Assembly (NCBI GenBank): GCA_026984515.1
Contig: JALSRZ010000155.1
Span: 1 to 38,179, forward strand
Length of the DNA: 38,179 nucleotides
Source of the DNA: Thiohalobacter sp.
GTDB lineage: Bacteria > Pseudomonadota > Gammaproteobacteria > DSM-19610
Direction: 5' to 3'
Position 1 is the stretch's first letter. Each line of letters begins with the position of its first letter. A model generated the notes under the pieces. That model ran no database searches, was not told the DNA's origin, and saw only the letters and a program-made list of their open reading frames with translations. Both the position numbers and the translations under genes were made by a program. Positions 8,189 through 17,450 of this stretch are shown one piece after another.

Positions 8189-8208
8189 CCGGCCTGCGCC
8201 GGGATGAC
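8189..8208. repeat. Dispersed repeat fragment, family B type
   Basis: On the minus strand this reads GTCATCCCGGCGCAGGCCGG, close to the CGTCATACCGGCGAAGGCAG part of the copy at 30811. It lies in the convergent gap between the anti-sigma gene and groEL. Confidence 0.4.
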
Positions 8209-8237
8209 GGGCCGCGATTTGTCAGGCCCGCGAACAC

Positions 8238-8265
8238 AAAAAAAGCCCGCCTTTCGGCGGGCTTT
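8238..8265 (-). terminator. Rho-independent terminator of groEL (probably bidirectional)
   Basis: AAAGCCCGCC (8242-8251), loop TTTC, GGCGGGCTTT (8256-8265) forms a 10-base-pair stem. On the minus strand it is followed by a run of seven T residues (8238-8244), some of them part of the stem. It lies about 25 bases after the groEL stop. In the plus direction the stem is followed by CTGTTTG, so weak termination of the sigma/anti-sigma transcript is also possible. Confidence 0.9.
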
Positions 8266-8290
8266 CTGTTTGCCGTAAAGACTGCCTGAT

Positions 8291-9946
<1,656 letters not shown>

Positions 9947-9982
9947 CTAAATCTTGAAATTCTGTAAATTTTTACTGACAGA

Positions 9983-10273
9983 TCAGGCTTCTACAACCGC
10001 CATGATGTCTTCTTCGCGCATCACCAGCAGCTCTTCGCCTTCCACTTTGACTTCGGTGCCGGAATATTTGCCGAACAACACGGTGTCGCCGACCTTGACG
10101 TCCAGCGGCACCACTTTGCCACTGTCGTTGAGCTTGCCGTTACCCGCTGCGATCACGGATCCGCGGATGGGTTTTTCGGTGGCGCTGTCAGGAATTACAA
10201 TACCACCCGGAGAGGTACGCTCCTCTTCCATGCGCTTGATGATCACTCGATCATGAAGGGGACGAAGGTTCAT
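9983..10273 (-). CDS. groS: Co-chaperonin GroES (Hsp10)
   Basis: GroES is the seven-subunit lid of the GroEL folding chamber. The 96-residue protein opens with [14 protein letters not shown] and has the mobile loop with [11 protein letters not shown] (about residues 22-32), then [21 protein letters not shown] and the C-terminal strand [10 protein letters not shown]. It is the first gene of the groESL operon. It is preceded by a sigma-70 promoter whose -10 box abuts a perfect CIRCE operator, so heat control by the HrcA repressor is expected. Confidence 0.99.
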   Translation of the reverse strand: MNLRPLHDRVIIKRMEEERTSPGGIVIPDSATEKPIRGSVIAAGNGKLNDSGKVVPLDVKVGDTVLFGKYSGTEVKVEGEELLVMREEDIMAVVEA

Positions 10274-10322
10274 CAGAAATTACTCCTTTCGCTCAATGCG
10301 TTGGTTAGATACGAGCGCATTA

Positions 10323-10349
10323 TTAGCACTCACCCTTAGTGAGTGCTAA
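10323..10349 (-). promoter_or_regulatory. CIRCE operator (HrcA binding site)
   Basis: TTAGCACTC, nine bases (ACCCTTAGT), GAGTGCTAA is a perfect match to the CIRCE consensus. It lies between the -10 box and groES, about 50 bases before the groES ATG. HrcA bound here blocks groESL transcription until heat or unfolded protein occupies GroEL. hrcA itself is not in the window. Confidence 0.97.
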
Positions 10350-10376
10350 TAATAGTCGGCAAATGCCGGGAGTCAA
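10349..10376 (-). promoter_or_regulatory. Sigma-70 promoter of groESL
   Basis: On the minus strand TTGACT (10371-10376), 16 bases, TATTAT (10349-10354). Both boxes are good matches, and the -10 runs straight into CIRCE, so initiation would fall within the operator. No sigma-32-type box was seen. Confidence 0.82.
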
Positions 10377-10397
10377 GGGGGAATGTGCGCAGGGCGC

Positions 10398-10844
10398 TCA
10401 GTCGTCTTCGCGGCGACATTCGCCTTCGATGGTACAGGGACCGGAACCGGCCGGCCCGGAAGGGCCACCGGGCCGATGGACAGATATCGAAGATTTATTT
10501 AAAAACCAGTGAATTACAGCCTTCCGGAGCGCCGGGACCAGGAACAGGAAACCGATGGTATCGGTCACAAATCCCGGCGTCAGCAGCAGCGCACCGGCAA
10601 GCACCAGTAACACGCCCTCGAACATTTCCGTGGCCGGCACCTGGCCCTGCGCCAGCGCTGCCCGGGTACGCTGCAGGGTTGTCAATCCCTGCACGCGCAG
10701 CAACATGGCGCCCAGAAGCGCGGTAAATATCACCAGCGCGATGGTGGGAATAGCCCCGATCACGCTGCCCACCTGGATGAGAAAGTAGATTTCGACCAGC
10801 GGAATCAACAGGAAAAGCAGGAACAGGAGGCCGACCGGGTTCAT
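10398..10844 (-). CDS. fxsA: FxsA family membrane protein
   Basis: FxsA is a small cytoplasmic-membrane protein; in E. coli, overproduction relieves exclusion of phage T7 by the F plasmid, and its cellular role is otherwise unclear. The 148 residues contain hydrophobic helices at about 4-24 (LLFLLFLLIPLVEIYFLIQV), 29-49, and a pair through EGVLLVLAGALLLTPGFVTDTIG. The LLTPGFVTDTIGFLLF-type motif is the family signature. The tail is polar with Pro-Gly repeats. I use ATG at 10842-10844, where the family's conserved N-terminus begins; an ATG at 10901 would add 19 residues. It is upstream of groES on the same strand, a proximity conserved with E. coli (fxsA near groSL). Confidence 0.9.
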   Translation of the reverse strand: MNPVGLLFLLFLLIPLVEIYFLIQVGSVIGAIPTIALVIFTALLGAMLLRVQGLTTLQRTRAALAQGQVPATEMFEGVLLVLAGALLLTPGFVTDTIGFLFLVPALRKAVIHWFLNKSSISVHRPGGPSGPAGSGPCTIEGECRREDD

Positions 10845-10910
10845 AGGCGCACCATAACTGCTGGTCGGGTCGCAGACAAGCCAGCAAGGCCTCGGTTCCA
10901 TACCAACCCT

Positions 10911-10936
10911 GCAGGGGCGGGCAAGCCCACTCCTAC
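10911..10936. repeat. REP-like palindrome, degenerate copy
   Basis: GCAGGGGCGGGC, AA, GCCCACTCCTAC. It matches the perfect copy at 6728 with three or four substitutions, mostly in the right arm. It lies in the divergent gap between fxsA and cutA. Confidence 0.55.
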
Positions 10937-10982
10937 GGGGGAGGACTGTTCGGCATTATGTGCAGGATTTCAGTGATAGTAT

Positions 10983-11015
10983 TAGGGCCTGTTAACACTA
11001 TGCGAACAGGCCCTA
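10983..11015. repeat. Inverted repeat with 11-base arms upstream of cutA
   Basis: TAGGGCCTGTT (10983-10993) and AACAGGCCCTA (11005-11015) are perfect complements around an 11-base loop. It ends 45 bases before the cutA ATG. It could be a transcript hairpin, an operator or a mobile-element remnant. The string GGCCTGTTAA recurs at 31836. Confidence 0.6.
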
Positions 11016-11060
11016 GCAAATCGACATAATGACCCGGCAGACAACAGGGCCAAACCCACC

Positions 11061-11396
11061 ATGAGCAGCGCCGAAGAGGTCCAGATCGTATTCTGCACGG
11101 TTCCGGACCCGGACTGCGGGCAGCGCATTGCCCGCTACCTGGTGGAATACCGGCTGGCGGCCTGCGTCAACCTGTTACCCGGGATCCAGTCTGTATACCG
11201 CTGGCAAGGTGAAATCTGCACGGCGGCCGAAACCCTGCTCATGATCAAGGCCCGCACTGCCGACTATAAGGACCTGGAAAGCGCGATACGGAAGCTGCAC
11301 CCCTACGAACTTCCGGAAATCATCGCAGTCCCACTGAGTAACGGTCTGGCCGGGTACCTGGACTGGATACATTCTGTAAAAAACGAGGCGCAATGA
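11061..11396 (+). CDS. cutA: Divalent cation tolerance protein CutA
   Basis: CutA1 is a small trimeric cytosolic protein linked to copper and divalent-metal tolerance; its exact reaction is unknown. The 111 residues cover the full ferredoxin-like fold: IVFCTVPDPDCGQRIARYLVE, then RLAACVNLLPGIQSVYRWQGEI, then ETLLMIKA and HPYELPEIIAVPL, ending in YLDWI. These are the family's conserved blocks in order. The stop overlaps the dsbD start as ATGA, so the two are probably translated together. The same cutA/dsbD pairing is seen in enterobacteria. Confidence 0.97.
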   Translation: MSSAEEVQIVFCTVPDPDCGQRIARYLVEYRLAACVNLLPGIQSVYRWQGEICTAAETLLMIKARTADYKDLESAIRKLHPYELPEIIAVPLSNGLAGYLDWIHSVKNEAQ

Positions 11397-13648
11397 GACA
11401 CTGGTTTCTGGTATTGCTTGCAGGCTGGCTTCCGCTTGCCCATGCAGGCCTGTTTGGTGACGACGAGTTACTCCCTGTTGACGAAGCGTTCGCTTTTGCG
11501 GCCACCAGCGAGGATGGGGATCGCATCCGCGCGGTGTGGACCATAGCGGACGGCTACTACCTGTACCGCAACAAATTCCGCTTTGAGACCGACGCCCGGG
11601 GCATCCGCTTCGGCACCCCGGTTTTCCCCCCCGGCAAGATCAGGAAAGACGAATTCTTCGGCGAAATCGAAACCTACCGCAAGCAGGTTGCGGTCGAAAT
11701 TCCCGTTATCCGGGAGCCGGGAGCCGCGCAGAAATTTAATCTCAAAGCCAGCTCGCAGGGCTGTGCCGATCTCGGCGTCTGCTACCCGCCACACACCCAG
11801 GTGGCCAGCCTGGAACTGCTCCCGGCCGGCGTCGCCAAACAGAAGCCCGGTGCTGCGTTGCAGGCACTGGGCGAGCTGGGGACCGGCCTCGGTTTCGGCA
11901 ACGATGACGACGAACTACTGCCACCGGACGAGGCTTTTCAGCTCGATGTAGCGGTCAGCGATGCCAACACCCTCACCGCCACCTGGAACATCGCGGAGGG
12001 GTATTACCTGTACCGACACCGCTTCAACTTCGAAATCGAGCCGGTCGATGGCGTGACCCTGCTGCCGGCACAGTTGCCGGATGGCGAACACAAGACCGAC
12101 GAGTTTTTCGGCGACATCCAGGTCTACCACCGGCAGGCACAGGCCACGCTGCCGTTGCAGCGCAGTGACGATGCGGCAACCACCGTTGCACTGACCGTCA
12201 AGTACCAGGGCTGCGCAGAACGCGGCGTCTGCTACCCGCCCATCAGCAAGACCCTGAACCTGCTGTTGCCGGCCGCAGCCGCCGCTACGGTAGCCGGCGC
12301 GGAATCCACCCCGCCGCCACCGACGCACGGCCTGCTCAGCGAACAGGACCGGATTGCCAAACGCCTGACCGAAGGCAACCTGCTCGCCACCCTGCTGGCC
12401 TTCTTCGGCTTCGGCCTGTTGCTGGCGTTCACACCCTGCGTGTTCCCGATGATCCCGATCCTGTCCTCGATCATCGTCGGCCAGGGCGAAAAAATCACCG
12501 CCGGCCGGGGCTTTGTGCTGTCGTCGGTGTATGTGCTGGCCATGGCGCTGACCTACACGGTGGCCGGCGTGTTTGCCGGGGTGTTCGGCGAAAACCTGCA
12601 GGCCGCCTTCCAGAATCCCTGGATCCTGTCCTCCTTCGCCGCACTATTCGTACTGCTGTCCCTGTCCATGTTCGGCTTCTATGACCTGCAGATGCCTGCG
12701 TTCGTGCAGAGCCGGCTCACCGATGTCAGCAACCGGCAGAAGGGCGGCAGCCTGACCGGCGTCGCAGTCATGGGTTTCCTGTCAGCGCTGATCGTCGGAC
12801 CCTGCGTGGCCGCACCGCTGGCCGGGGCGCTCATTTATATAGGTCAGACCGGTGATGCCGTCCTCGGCGGACTGGCGCTGTTTGCGCTCAGCCTGGGTAT
12901 GGGTACACCCCTGATCGCCATCGGTACCGGCGCCGGCAAACTGCTGCCCACGGTCGGACCCTGGATGGACAAGATCAAGGCCGTGTTCGGCGTCATGCTG
13001 CTCGCCGTAGCCATCTGGATGCTGGAACGCATCCTGCCGGGACCGGTTACACTGGGACTGTGGGCCACCCTGCTGATCCTGTCCGCGGTCTACCTGCGCG
13101 CGCTGGATGGTCTGGCGGTCGAGGCCACCGGCTGGTCACGCCTGTGGAAAGGCGTGGGCGTGGTATCGCTGGTATACGGCATCCTGTTGCTGATCGGTGC
13201 TTCGAGCGGTGCTCAGGATCCACTGCGCCCCCTGCAGAACGTATTTGCGGCCCGGTCGTCCGGCATGGCACAGGACCAGCATGCCGAACTGCCGTTCCGG
13301 CGCATCAAGACGGTCGCTGACCTGGACCGCGCACTGGCTGCCGCCGCGCAACAGGGCAAGCCGGTGATGGTCGACTTCTACGCCGACTGGTGCACCAGCT
13401 GCAAGGAAATGGAGAAGTACACTTTTGCGAAACCGGAAGTCCGGCAGGCGCTGGCGAGCATGGTGCTGCTGCAGGCCGATGTCACCGCCAACGATGCGGC
13501 CGACAAGGCCCTGCTGAAACGCTTTAAACTGATTGGACCGCCAAGCATCCTGTTCTTCGACGCCGACGGCAGGGAACGCAAGGAGCTGGCGCTGGTTGGC
13601 TACAAGCCGGCGGATGAATTCGTGGAACACATACAGGTGTTGAGATAA
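11393..13648 (+). CDS. dsbD: Thiol:disulfide interchange protein DsbD with two alpha domains
   Basis: DsbD carries electrons from cytosolic thioredoxin across the inner membrane to keep periplasmic DsbC, DsbG and cytochrome-maturation proteins reduced. This form has 751 residues against about 565 in E. coli. A signal peptide (about 1-18) is followed by two tandem copies of the periplasmic alpha domain. Copy 1 spans about 21-145 with the redox pair C124/C130 (QGCADLGVCYPP). Copy 2 spans about 171-293 with C274/C280 (QGCAERGVCYPP). The membrane beta domain has FTPCVFPMIP (C349) and, further on, GPCVAAPLAGAL. The C-terminal gamma domain has the thioredoxin motif WCTSC (C667/C670). It follows cutA with ATGA overlap and converges on prsR. 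The extra alpha domain accounts for most of the added length. Confidence 0.96.
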   Translation: MRHWFLVLLAGWLPLAHAGLFGDDELLPVDEAFAFAATSEDGDRIRAVWTIADGYYLYRNKFRFETDARGIRFGTPVFPPGKIRKDEFFGEIETYRKQVAVEIPVIREPGAAQKFNLKASSQGCADLGVCYPPHTQVASLELLPAGVAKQKPGAALQALGELGTGLGFGNDDDELLPPDEAFQLDVAVSDANTLTATWNIAEGYYLYRHRFNFEIEPVDGVTLLPAQLPDGEHKTDEFFGDIQVYHRQAQATLPLQRSDDAATTVALTVKYQGCAERGVCYPPISKTLNLLLPAAAAATVAGAESTPPPPTHGLLSEQDRIAKRLTEGNLLATLLAFFGFGLLLAFTPCVFPMIPILSSIIVGQGEKITAGRGFVLSSVYVLAMALTYTVAGVFAGVFGENLQAAFQNPWILSSFAALFVLLSLSMFGFYDLQMPAFVQSRLTDVSNRQKGGSLTGVAVMGFLSALIVGPCVAAPLAGALIYIGQTGDAVLGGLALFALSLGMGTPLIAIGTGAGKLLPTVGPWMDKIKAVFGVMLLAVAIWMLERILPGPVTLGLWATLLILSAVYLRALDGLAVEATGWSRLWKGVGVVSLVYGILLLIGASSGAQDPLRPLQNVFAARSSGMAQDQHAELPFRRIKTVADLDRALAAAAQQGKPVMVDFYADWCTSCKEMEKYTFAKPEVRQALASMVLLQADVTANDAADKALLKRFKLIGPPSILFFDADGRERKELALVGYKPADEFVEHIQVLR

Positions 13649-13662
13649 CCCGCAGGAGCGGG
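13649..13662. repeat. Short hairpin, possible half REP copy, between dsbD and prsR
   Basis: CCCGC, AGGA, GCGGG fills the 21-base convergent gap. GCAGGAGCGGG matches the left arm of the REP copy at 6728. It could help end either transcript, but no T-run follows on either strand. Confidence 0.4.
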
Positions 13663-13669
13663 TGTTACG

Positions 13670-15025
13670 TTACTTCAGGTTGTACTTCTTGATCAGGTCG
13701 TACATGGTCGGGCGGCTGACGCCCAGCAGTTCGGAGGCCTGTGAGATCTTGCCCCCGACGTGCCCCATGGCGCGCACGATGGCCTGGCGTTCGGCCTGCT
13801 CGCGGATCTCGCGCAGGTTGAAGGTGCGGGTATCATCGAGACCGGCGCCACCCAGCTCGAGGTCGGATACCGATATCTGCTTGTGCTCGGCCATGATCAC
13901 CGCGCGTTTTACCCGGTTCTCCAGCTCGCGCACGTTGCCGGGCCAGGGATAGGCCTCGATGGCCGCCAGTGACTCCTTGCTGAAACGGTGCTGCTGCTTA
14001 CCGATCGACTTGCTGAACTTTTCCAGGAAGACCCTGGCCAGTAACAGGGTGTCGCCCTCGCGCTCGCGCAATGCCGGGATGCGGATACTGATTTCACTGA
14101 TGCGGTAGTAAAGATCCTCGCGAAACTCCTTTTCCCGCGCCAGCTGCGGCAGGTCCTTGTGGGTTGCACAGATGACACGCACGTCCACCGGGATCTCCTG
14201 GCGCCCGCCGACACGCTCGATGACACGCTCCTGCAAAAAGCGCAGCAGCTTGGCCTGCAGCGCCAACGGCATGTCGCCGATCTCGTCCAGGAACAGCGTG
14301 CCCCCGTTGGCCAGTTCGATTTTGCCCTGTGTCTGTTTTACCGCGCCGGTGAACGCGCCTTTTTCATAGCCGAACAACTCGCTTTCCAGCAGGTTCTCCG
14401 GGATGGCCGCACAGTTGATAGCCACGATCTTGCTGTCCGCCCGCCCGCTCATGGCGTGCACTGAACGGGCGATGAGCTCCTTGCCGGTACCCGATTCACC
14501 GAGGATCAGCACCGTCGCATCCGACGGCGCCACCTTTTCAACCGTGCTGCACACCTTCAGCATCTCCGGGCTGCCGGTGATCACGCCTTCCAGCGAGGAA
14601 TCCCCCCCGGTTACGTGCAGGCGCTGGTTTTCGTCCTCGATTTCACGCAGGCGATAGGCCCGGTTGACGATAAAGCCCAGCAGATCGGCATCGATCGGTT
14701 TGTAGAAAAAATCGTAGGCGCCCATTCCCACCGCCTGCAGAGCGTGCTGGCGGTCATTGTTGCCCGTCACCACGATCACCTTGGTGGCCGGCGCACGGGT
14801 AAGAATGGTTTCGAGTGTCTGGAAGCCTTCGCTGGTGCCGTCCGCGTCGGGCGGTAGCCCCAGGTCGACGGTTACAACAGGGGGGCGGTGTTTCTCAAGT
14901 TCGCTCAGTGCAGTTTCACGATCGCCTGCGATGATGACGTCATAGCCTTCAAAACACCATTTCAGCTGGGTCTGTAATCCCGGATCATCCTCAACAACGA
15001 GCAGTTTCCTTGAATTGGCGGTCAT
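13670..15025 (-). CDS. prsR: PEP-CTERM system response regulator PrsR (sigma-54 activator)
   Basis: PrsR is an NtrC-type activator that, once phosphorylated by PrsK, turns on sigma-54 promoters of PEP-CTERM and exopolysaccharide genes (known from floc-forming Zoogloea). The receiver domain starts KLLVVEDD and has the phospho-acceptor D54 in VTVDLGLP. The AAA+ domain follows with Walker A GESGTGKE, the sigma-54 contact loop GAFTGA, and the Walker B region [14 protein letters not shown]. The Fis-type helix-turn-helix is at the C-terminus ([20 protein letters not shown]). I use the ATG at 15023-15025, with GGGAAG about 7 bases upstream; an ATG at 15037 adds four residues. It overlaps prsK by 35 bases, so the pair is co-translated. 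Confidence 0.96.
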   Translation of the reverse strand: MTANSRKLLVVEDDPGLQTQLKWCFEGYDVIIAGDRETALSELEKHRPPVVTVDLGLPPDADGTSEGFQTLETILTRAPATKVIVVTGNNDRQHALQAVGMGAYDFFYKPIDADLLGFIVNRAYRLREIEDENQRLHVTGGDSSLEGVITGSPEMLKVCSTVEKVAPSDATVLILGESGTGKELIARSVHAMSGRADSKIVAINCAAIPENLLESELFGYEKGAFTGAVKQTQGKIELANGGTLFLDEIGDMPLALQAKLLRFLQERVIERVGGRQEIPVDVRVICATHKDLPQLAREKEFREDLYYRISEISIRIPALREREGDTLLLARVFLEKFSKSIGKQQHRFSKESLAAIEAYPWPGNVRELENRVKRAVIMAEHKQISVSDLELGGAGLDDTRTFNLREIREQAERQAIVRAMGHVGGKISQASELLGVSRPTMYDLIKKYNLK

Positions 15026-17138
15026 CAATCTTCCCATTATTGCTATTGTCGGAGGACTTTACACTATTTTTTGTTTCTTCGCTAATCGGGATACGCATGC
15101 GGAATGTGGTGCCTTCGGCCACGCGGCTGATGACTTCCACCTCGCCACCGAGGCCACGCACAAAATCCCGGGTCTCGTAAGCGCCTATCCCCATTCCTGA
15201 TTTTCCCTTGGTAGTGGTAAAAGGCTTGAACAGACCGTCGCGCATAAAGGCTTCGTCCATCCCTTCACCGTTATCCTGCACCTCGATGACTGCCTGGTCG
15301 TTCTGTTTAAACAAGCGAATAATCACCACGCCATCGTCCGGTGTTGCATCCTGGGCATTACGGACCACATGACCGATCACGGCAGTCAGACGTTCCCGGT
15401 CTCCCAGCACATGCAGCCCGGTGGCCTGACAATCCAGCCCCGGTCTGGGCAACCCGGCAGACATGGTGCGAACTACGTCGTCCAGCACCTCGCAGAGATC
15501 CAGCTGCGACACGTTCTGTTCCGGGTCACGACCGCTGCGCAGGTTGGTCAGCAGGCGGTTCATTTTGTTGACCGAGTTTTCCACCGTCTGGATCGCATCC
15601 TCCATGAACTGCGGATTGTTCTTGTGCCGGGCCGCGTTGGAAACCACCAGGGAAAGCTGGGCAATCAGGTTCTTGAGGTCGTGCATGACGTAGGAGGACA
15701 GTTTGTTGCAGGCTTCGAACTGCCGCGCCTGTGACAGCGCCATGGCCGCATCCAGCTGCGCCAGGTGCGCCGCGGACTGGCGGCCGATAATCCGCAGCAG
15801 GTCATAGTCCTCCCAGTTCATGCTGTGCGCTGCGGGAGGACGCGCCAGTACCACCATACCCAGCAGGCGGTCGTGAAACACCAGCGGTGTAATCAACCAG
15901 GCGTTTTCGATTTCAGCAAACCAGTCCGGCAATTCCAGGCCATGATAGACCCCGGGGTCATGCCGGTACTCATCACAGTTGATGACCCACTCTTCCTTAC
16001 CGAGGTACTGTGTCAGTGAACTGTCACCACCCAGGAACGTTGCAGATGCCGGCATCGGCATCTGCCAGTTGGCCACCAGTTCGTAGCGGTGCCCGTCCCG
16101 GTACTGCCACAGCAATCCGCCCGGGCACTGGTAGATATCGGCGATGGCCTTGATGGTCCTTTCACGCAATTGTTCGCCGGGCTCTTCGGAAGTCAGCGTG
16201 TGGATAAACCGCAGCCATTCCTCGCGGTACTCAAACTTGTAGTGAAAAAAGTGCTTGTTGATCATCACCCGCAGGGTGGCGCGCAACTGGGCCGAGAACA
16301 GCAGGATCGACAGCATCAGTATGGCGCCGAACAGGAAGATCACCTGCGCAATCGTGCCCCAGGTACCACCGTATTCACGAATGACATAGCCACCGGCGCC
16401 CATGGCCAGCAGGTAGATGCCGGCGCCCATCAGCGCAGCGGTATGAAACACGACGCGTCGTGAAATAAAGATGTCCAGCGACCAGTGCGGGTCGCGGACT
16501 GCGGCAATCCCGATCACGGGCACTACCAGGGCGTTGATAAAACCGCGCGCATTCCAGAGCGCCGGGTCAACGCCTTTGAACAGCAGGGCGTGGGAATACA
16601 GGTAGAAATCGTAGACAAACAGGGCACCCAGTCCCATGCACAGGTACTTCACCGAACGCCTGGATTCGGAGCGGGCATTGCGGATCAGCTGCTCGACCAG
16701 CACGAGACCCACAATCGCCATGACCAGGAATCCCGCCAGCAGGAAATCCAGCCCCGCGGGGGCGGACATCGCACCTCCCGAAACGATACGGAACACCACC
16801 ATCATCACCAGAAAGAGCGTATAGGCGGCCAGCACACTGAGCGTACGCCGGCGATAACGGACAGCTTCCGCCGGTTTTGAATAGGCGGCGCTCAGAATAT
16901 GGACCAGGAAGGCCAGCAATGCGAGGTTGCGGAGCGGTTCGAGCAGGTACGATATGGCTAGCGACGAATCATGACTTGCCAGGTAGGCGGTAATGGCCAT
17001 CCATACCGAGCTGACCAGCGACGCTACCATAAGCGCCACCTTGTGCGGCCGTCCGCGCTGCCCGGTCATCAGCACCAGCGACAGGATCAGGAAGACCCCT
17101 GAACCGATGGCATAGCTGATTGTGCCGATATTATCCAT
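14991..17138 (-). CDS. prsK: PEP-CTERM system histidine kinase PrsK
   Basis: PrsK is the membrane sensor that phosphorylates PrsR. The 715 residues begin with about eight transmembrane helices over roughly residues 1-285 (first one YAIGSGVFLILSLVLMTG). A GAF-like middle region follows to about 465. Then come the phospho-acceptor helix with HDLKN (His at about 484) and an HATPase domain with the ATP-lid elements DNGEGMD, then GLFKPFTTTKGKSGMGIGAY. This matches the PrsK family layout in full. Its 3' end overlaps prsR, and prsT lies upstream in the same orientation after a 312-base gap. The ligand of the membrane part is unknown. Adjacent prsT and the exosortase genes make PEP-CTERM/exopolysaccharide control the likely job. 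Confidence 0.95.
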   Translation of the reverse strand: MDNIGTISYAIGSGVFLILSLVLMTGQRGRPHKVALMVASLVSSVWMAITAYLASHDSSLAISYLLEPLRNLALLAFLVHILSAAYSKPAEAVRYRRRTLSVLAAYTLFLVMMVVFRIVSGGAMSAPAGLDFLLAGFLVMAIVGLVLVEQLIRNARSESRRSVKYLCMGLGALFVYDFYLYSHALLFKGVDPALWNARGFINALVVPVIGIAAVRDPHWSLDIFISRRVVFHTAALMGAGIYLLAMGAGGYVIREYGGTWGTIAQVIFLFGAILMLSILLFSAQLRATLRVMINKHFFHYKFEYREEWLRFIHTLTSEEPGEQLRERTIKAIADIYQCPGGLLWQYRDGHRYELVANWQMPMPASATFLGGDSSLTQYLGKEEWVINCDEYRHDPGVYHGLELPDWFAEIENAWLITPLVFHDRLLGMVVLARPPAAHSMNWEDYDLLRIIGRQSAAHLAQLDAAMALSQARQFEACNKLSSYVMHDLKNLIAQLSLVVSNAARHKNNPQFMEDAIQTVENSVNKMNRLLTNLRSGRDPEQNVSQLDLCEVLDDVVRTMSAGLPRPGLDCQATGLHVLGDRERLTAVIGHVVRNAQDATPDDGVVIIRLFKQNDQAVIEVQDNGEGMDEAFMRDGLFKPFTTTKGKSGMGIGAYETRDFVRGLGGEVEVISRVAEGTTFRMRIPISEETKNSVKSSDNSNNGKIDDRQFKETARC

Positions 17139-17450
17139 TCAGATTGGTTCCCGGCATTGCAAGGTGGCCCGGCAGGCCTTCAGGAGCGCACACATCGGAT
17201 GCATGGAGTCCTGATCATCCCGTGAAACAGGCGTTGGATTGTAAACCAAAATCGTGCATCCCGCCCGAACTATTACACCCTCAAACCGGACAGAACCGGG
17301 ACAGCGATCCCGGTACAGCCAGTTATCAGGTTGATTTTCGGCAGGTTTTACTGGAACTTTAACCCAAAAACAATGGGCAAGGTCGAATATTTTTACAGGC
17401 TCCCGCCACAGCCGCAGTGGCTGTGGCTGTGGCTGTGGCCGGTCCTGATC
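17139..17450. other. 312-base gap between prsT and prsK
   Basis: No convincing gene is visible. The part next to prsK could hold its promoter, but no good -35/-10 pair or GG-N10-GC sigma-54 box was found on the minus strand. The left end holds the hexamer repeat and hairpin at 17405-17440. A short imperfect inverted repeat, ACCGGGACAGCGATCCCGGT, lies near 17295-17315. Confidence 0.5.
17405..17440. repeat. Hairpin plus GGCTGT tandem repeat after prsT
   Basis: GCCACAGCC (17405-17413), GCAGT, GGCTGTGGC (17419-17427) forms a 9-base-pair stem. It merges into three tandem GGCTGT units (17419-17436). It starts about ten bases past the prsT stop. It lacks a T-run on the prsT side, so it is a weak terminator candidate at best. 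Slippage could vary the unit number. Confidence 0.6.

Noticed and set aside
10323-10376. Sigma-32 heat-shock promoter for groESL
   Set aside because: No CTTGAA-type and CCCCAT-type pair was seen; a sigma-70 promoter and CIRCE explain control.
17405-17427. Hairpin after prsT as an intrinsic terminator
   Set aside because: The stem is good but GGGAGCC follows it on the prsT side, with the A-run later and no T-run.
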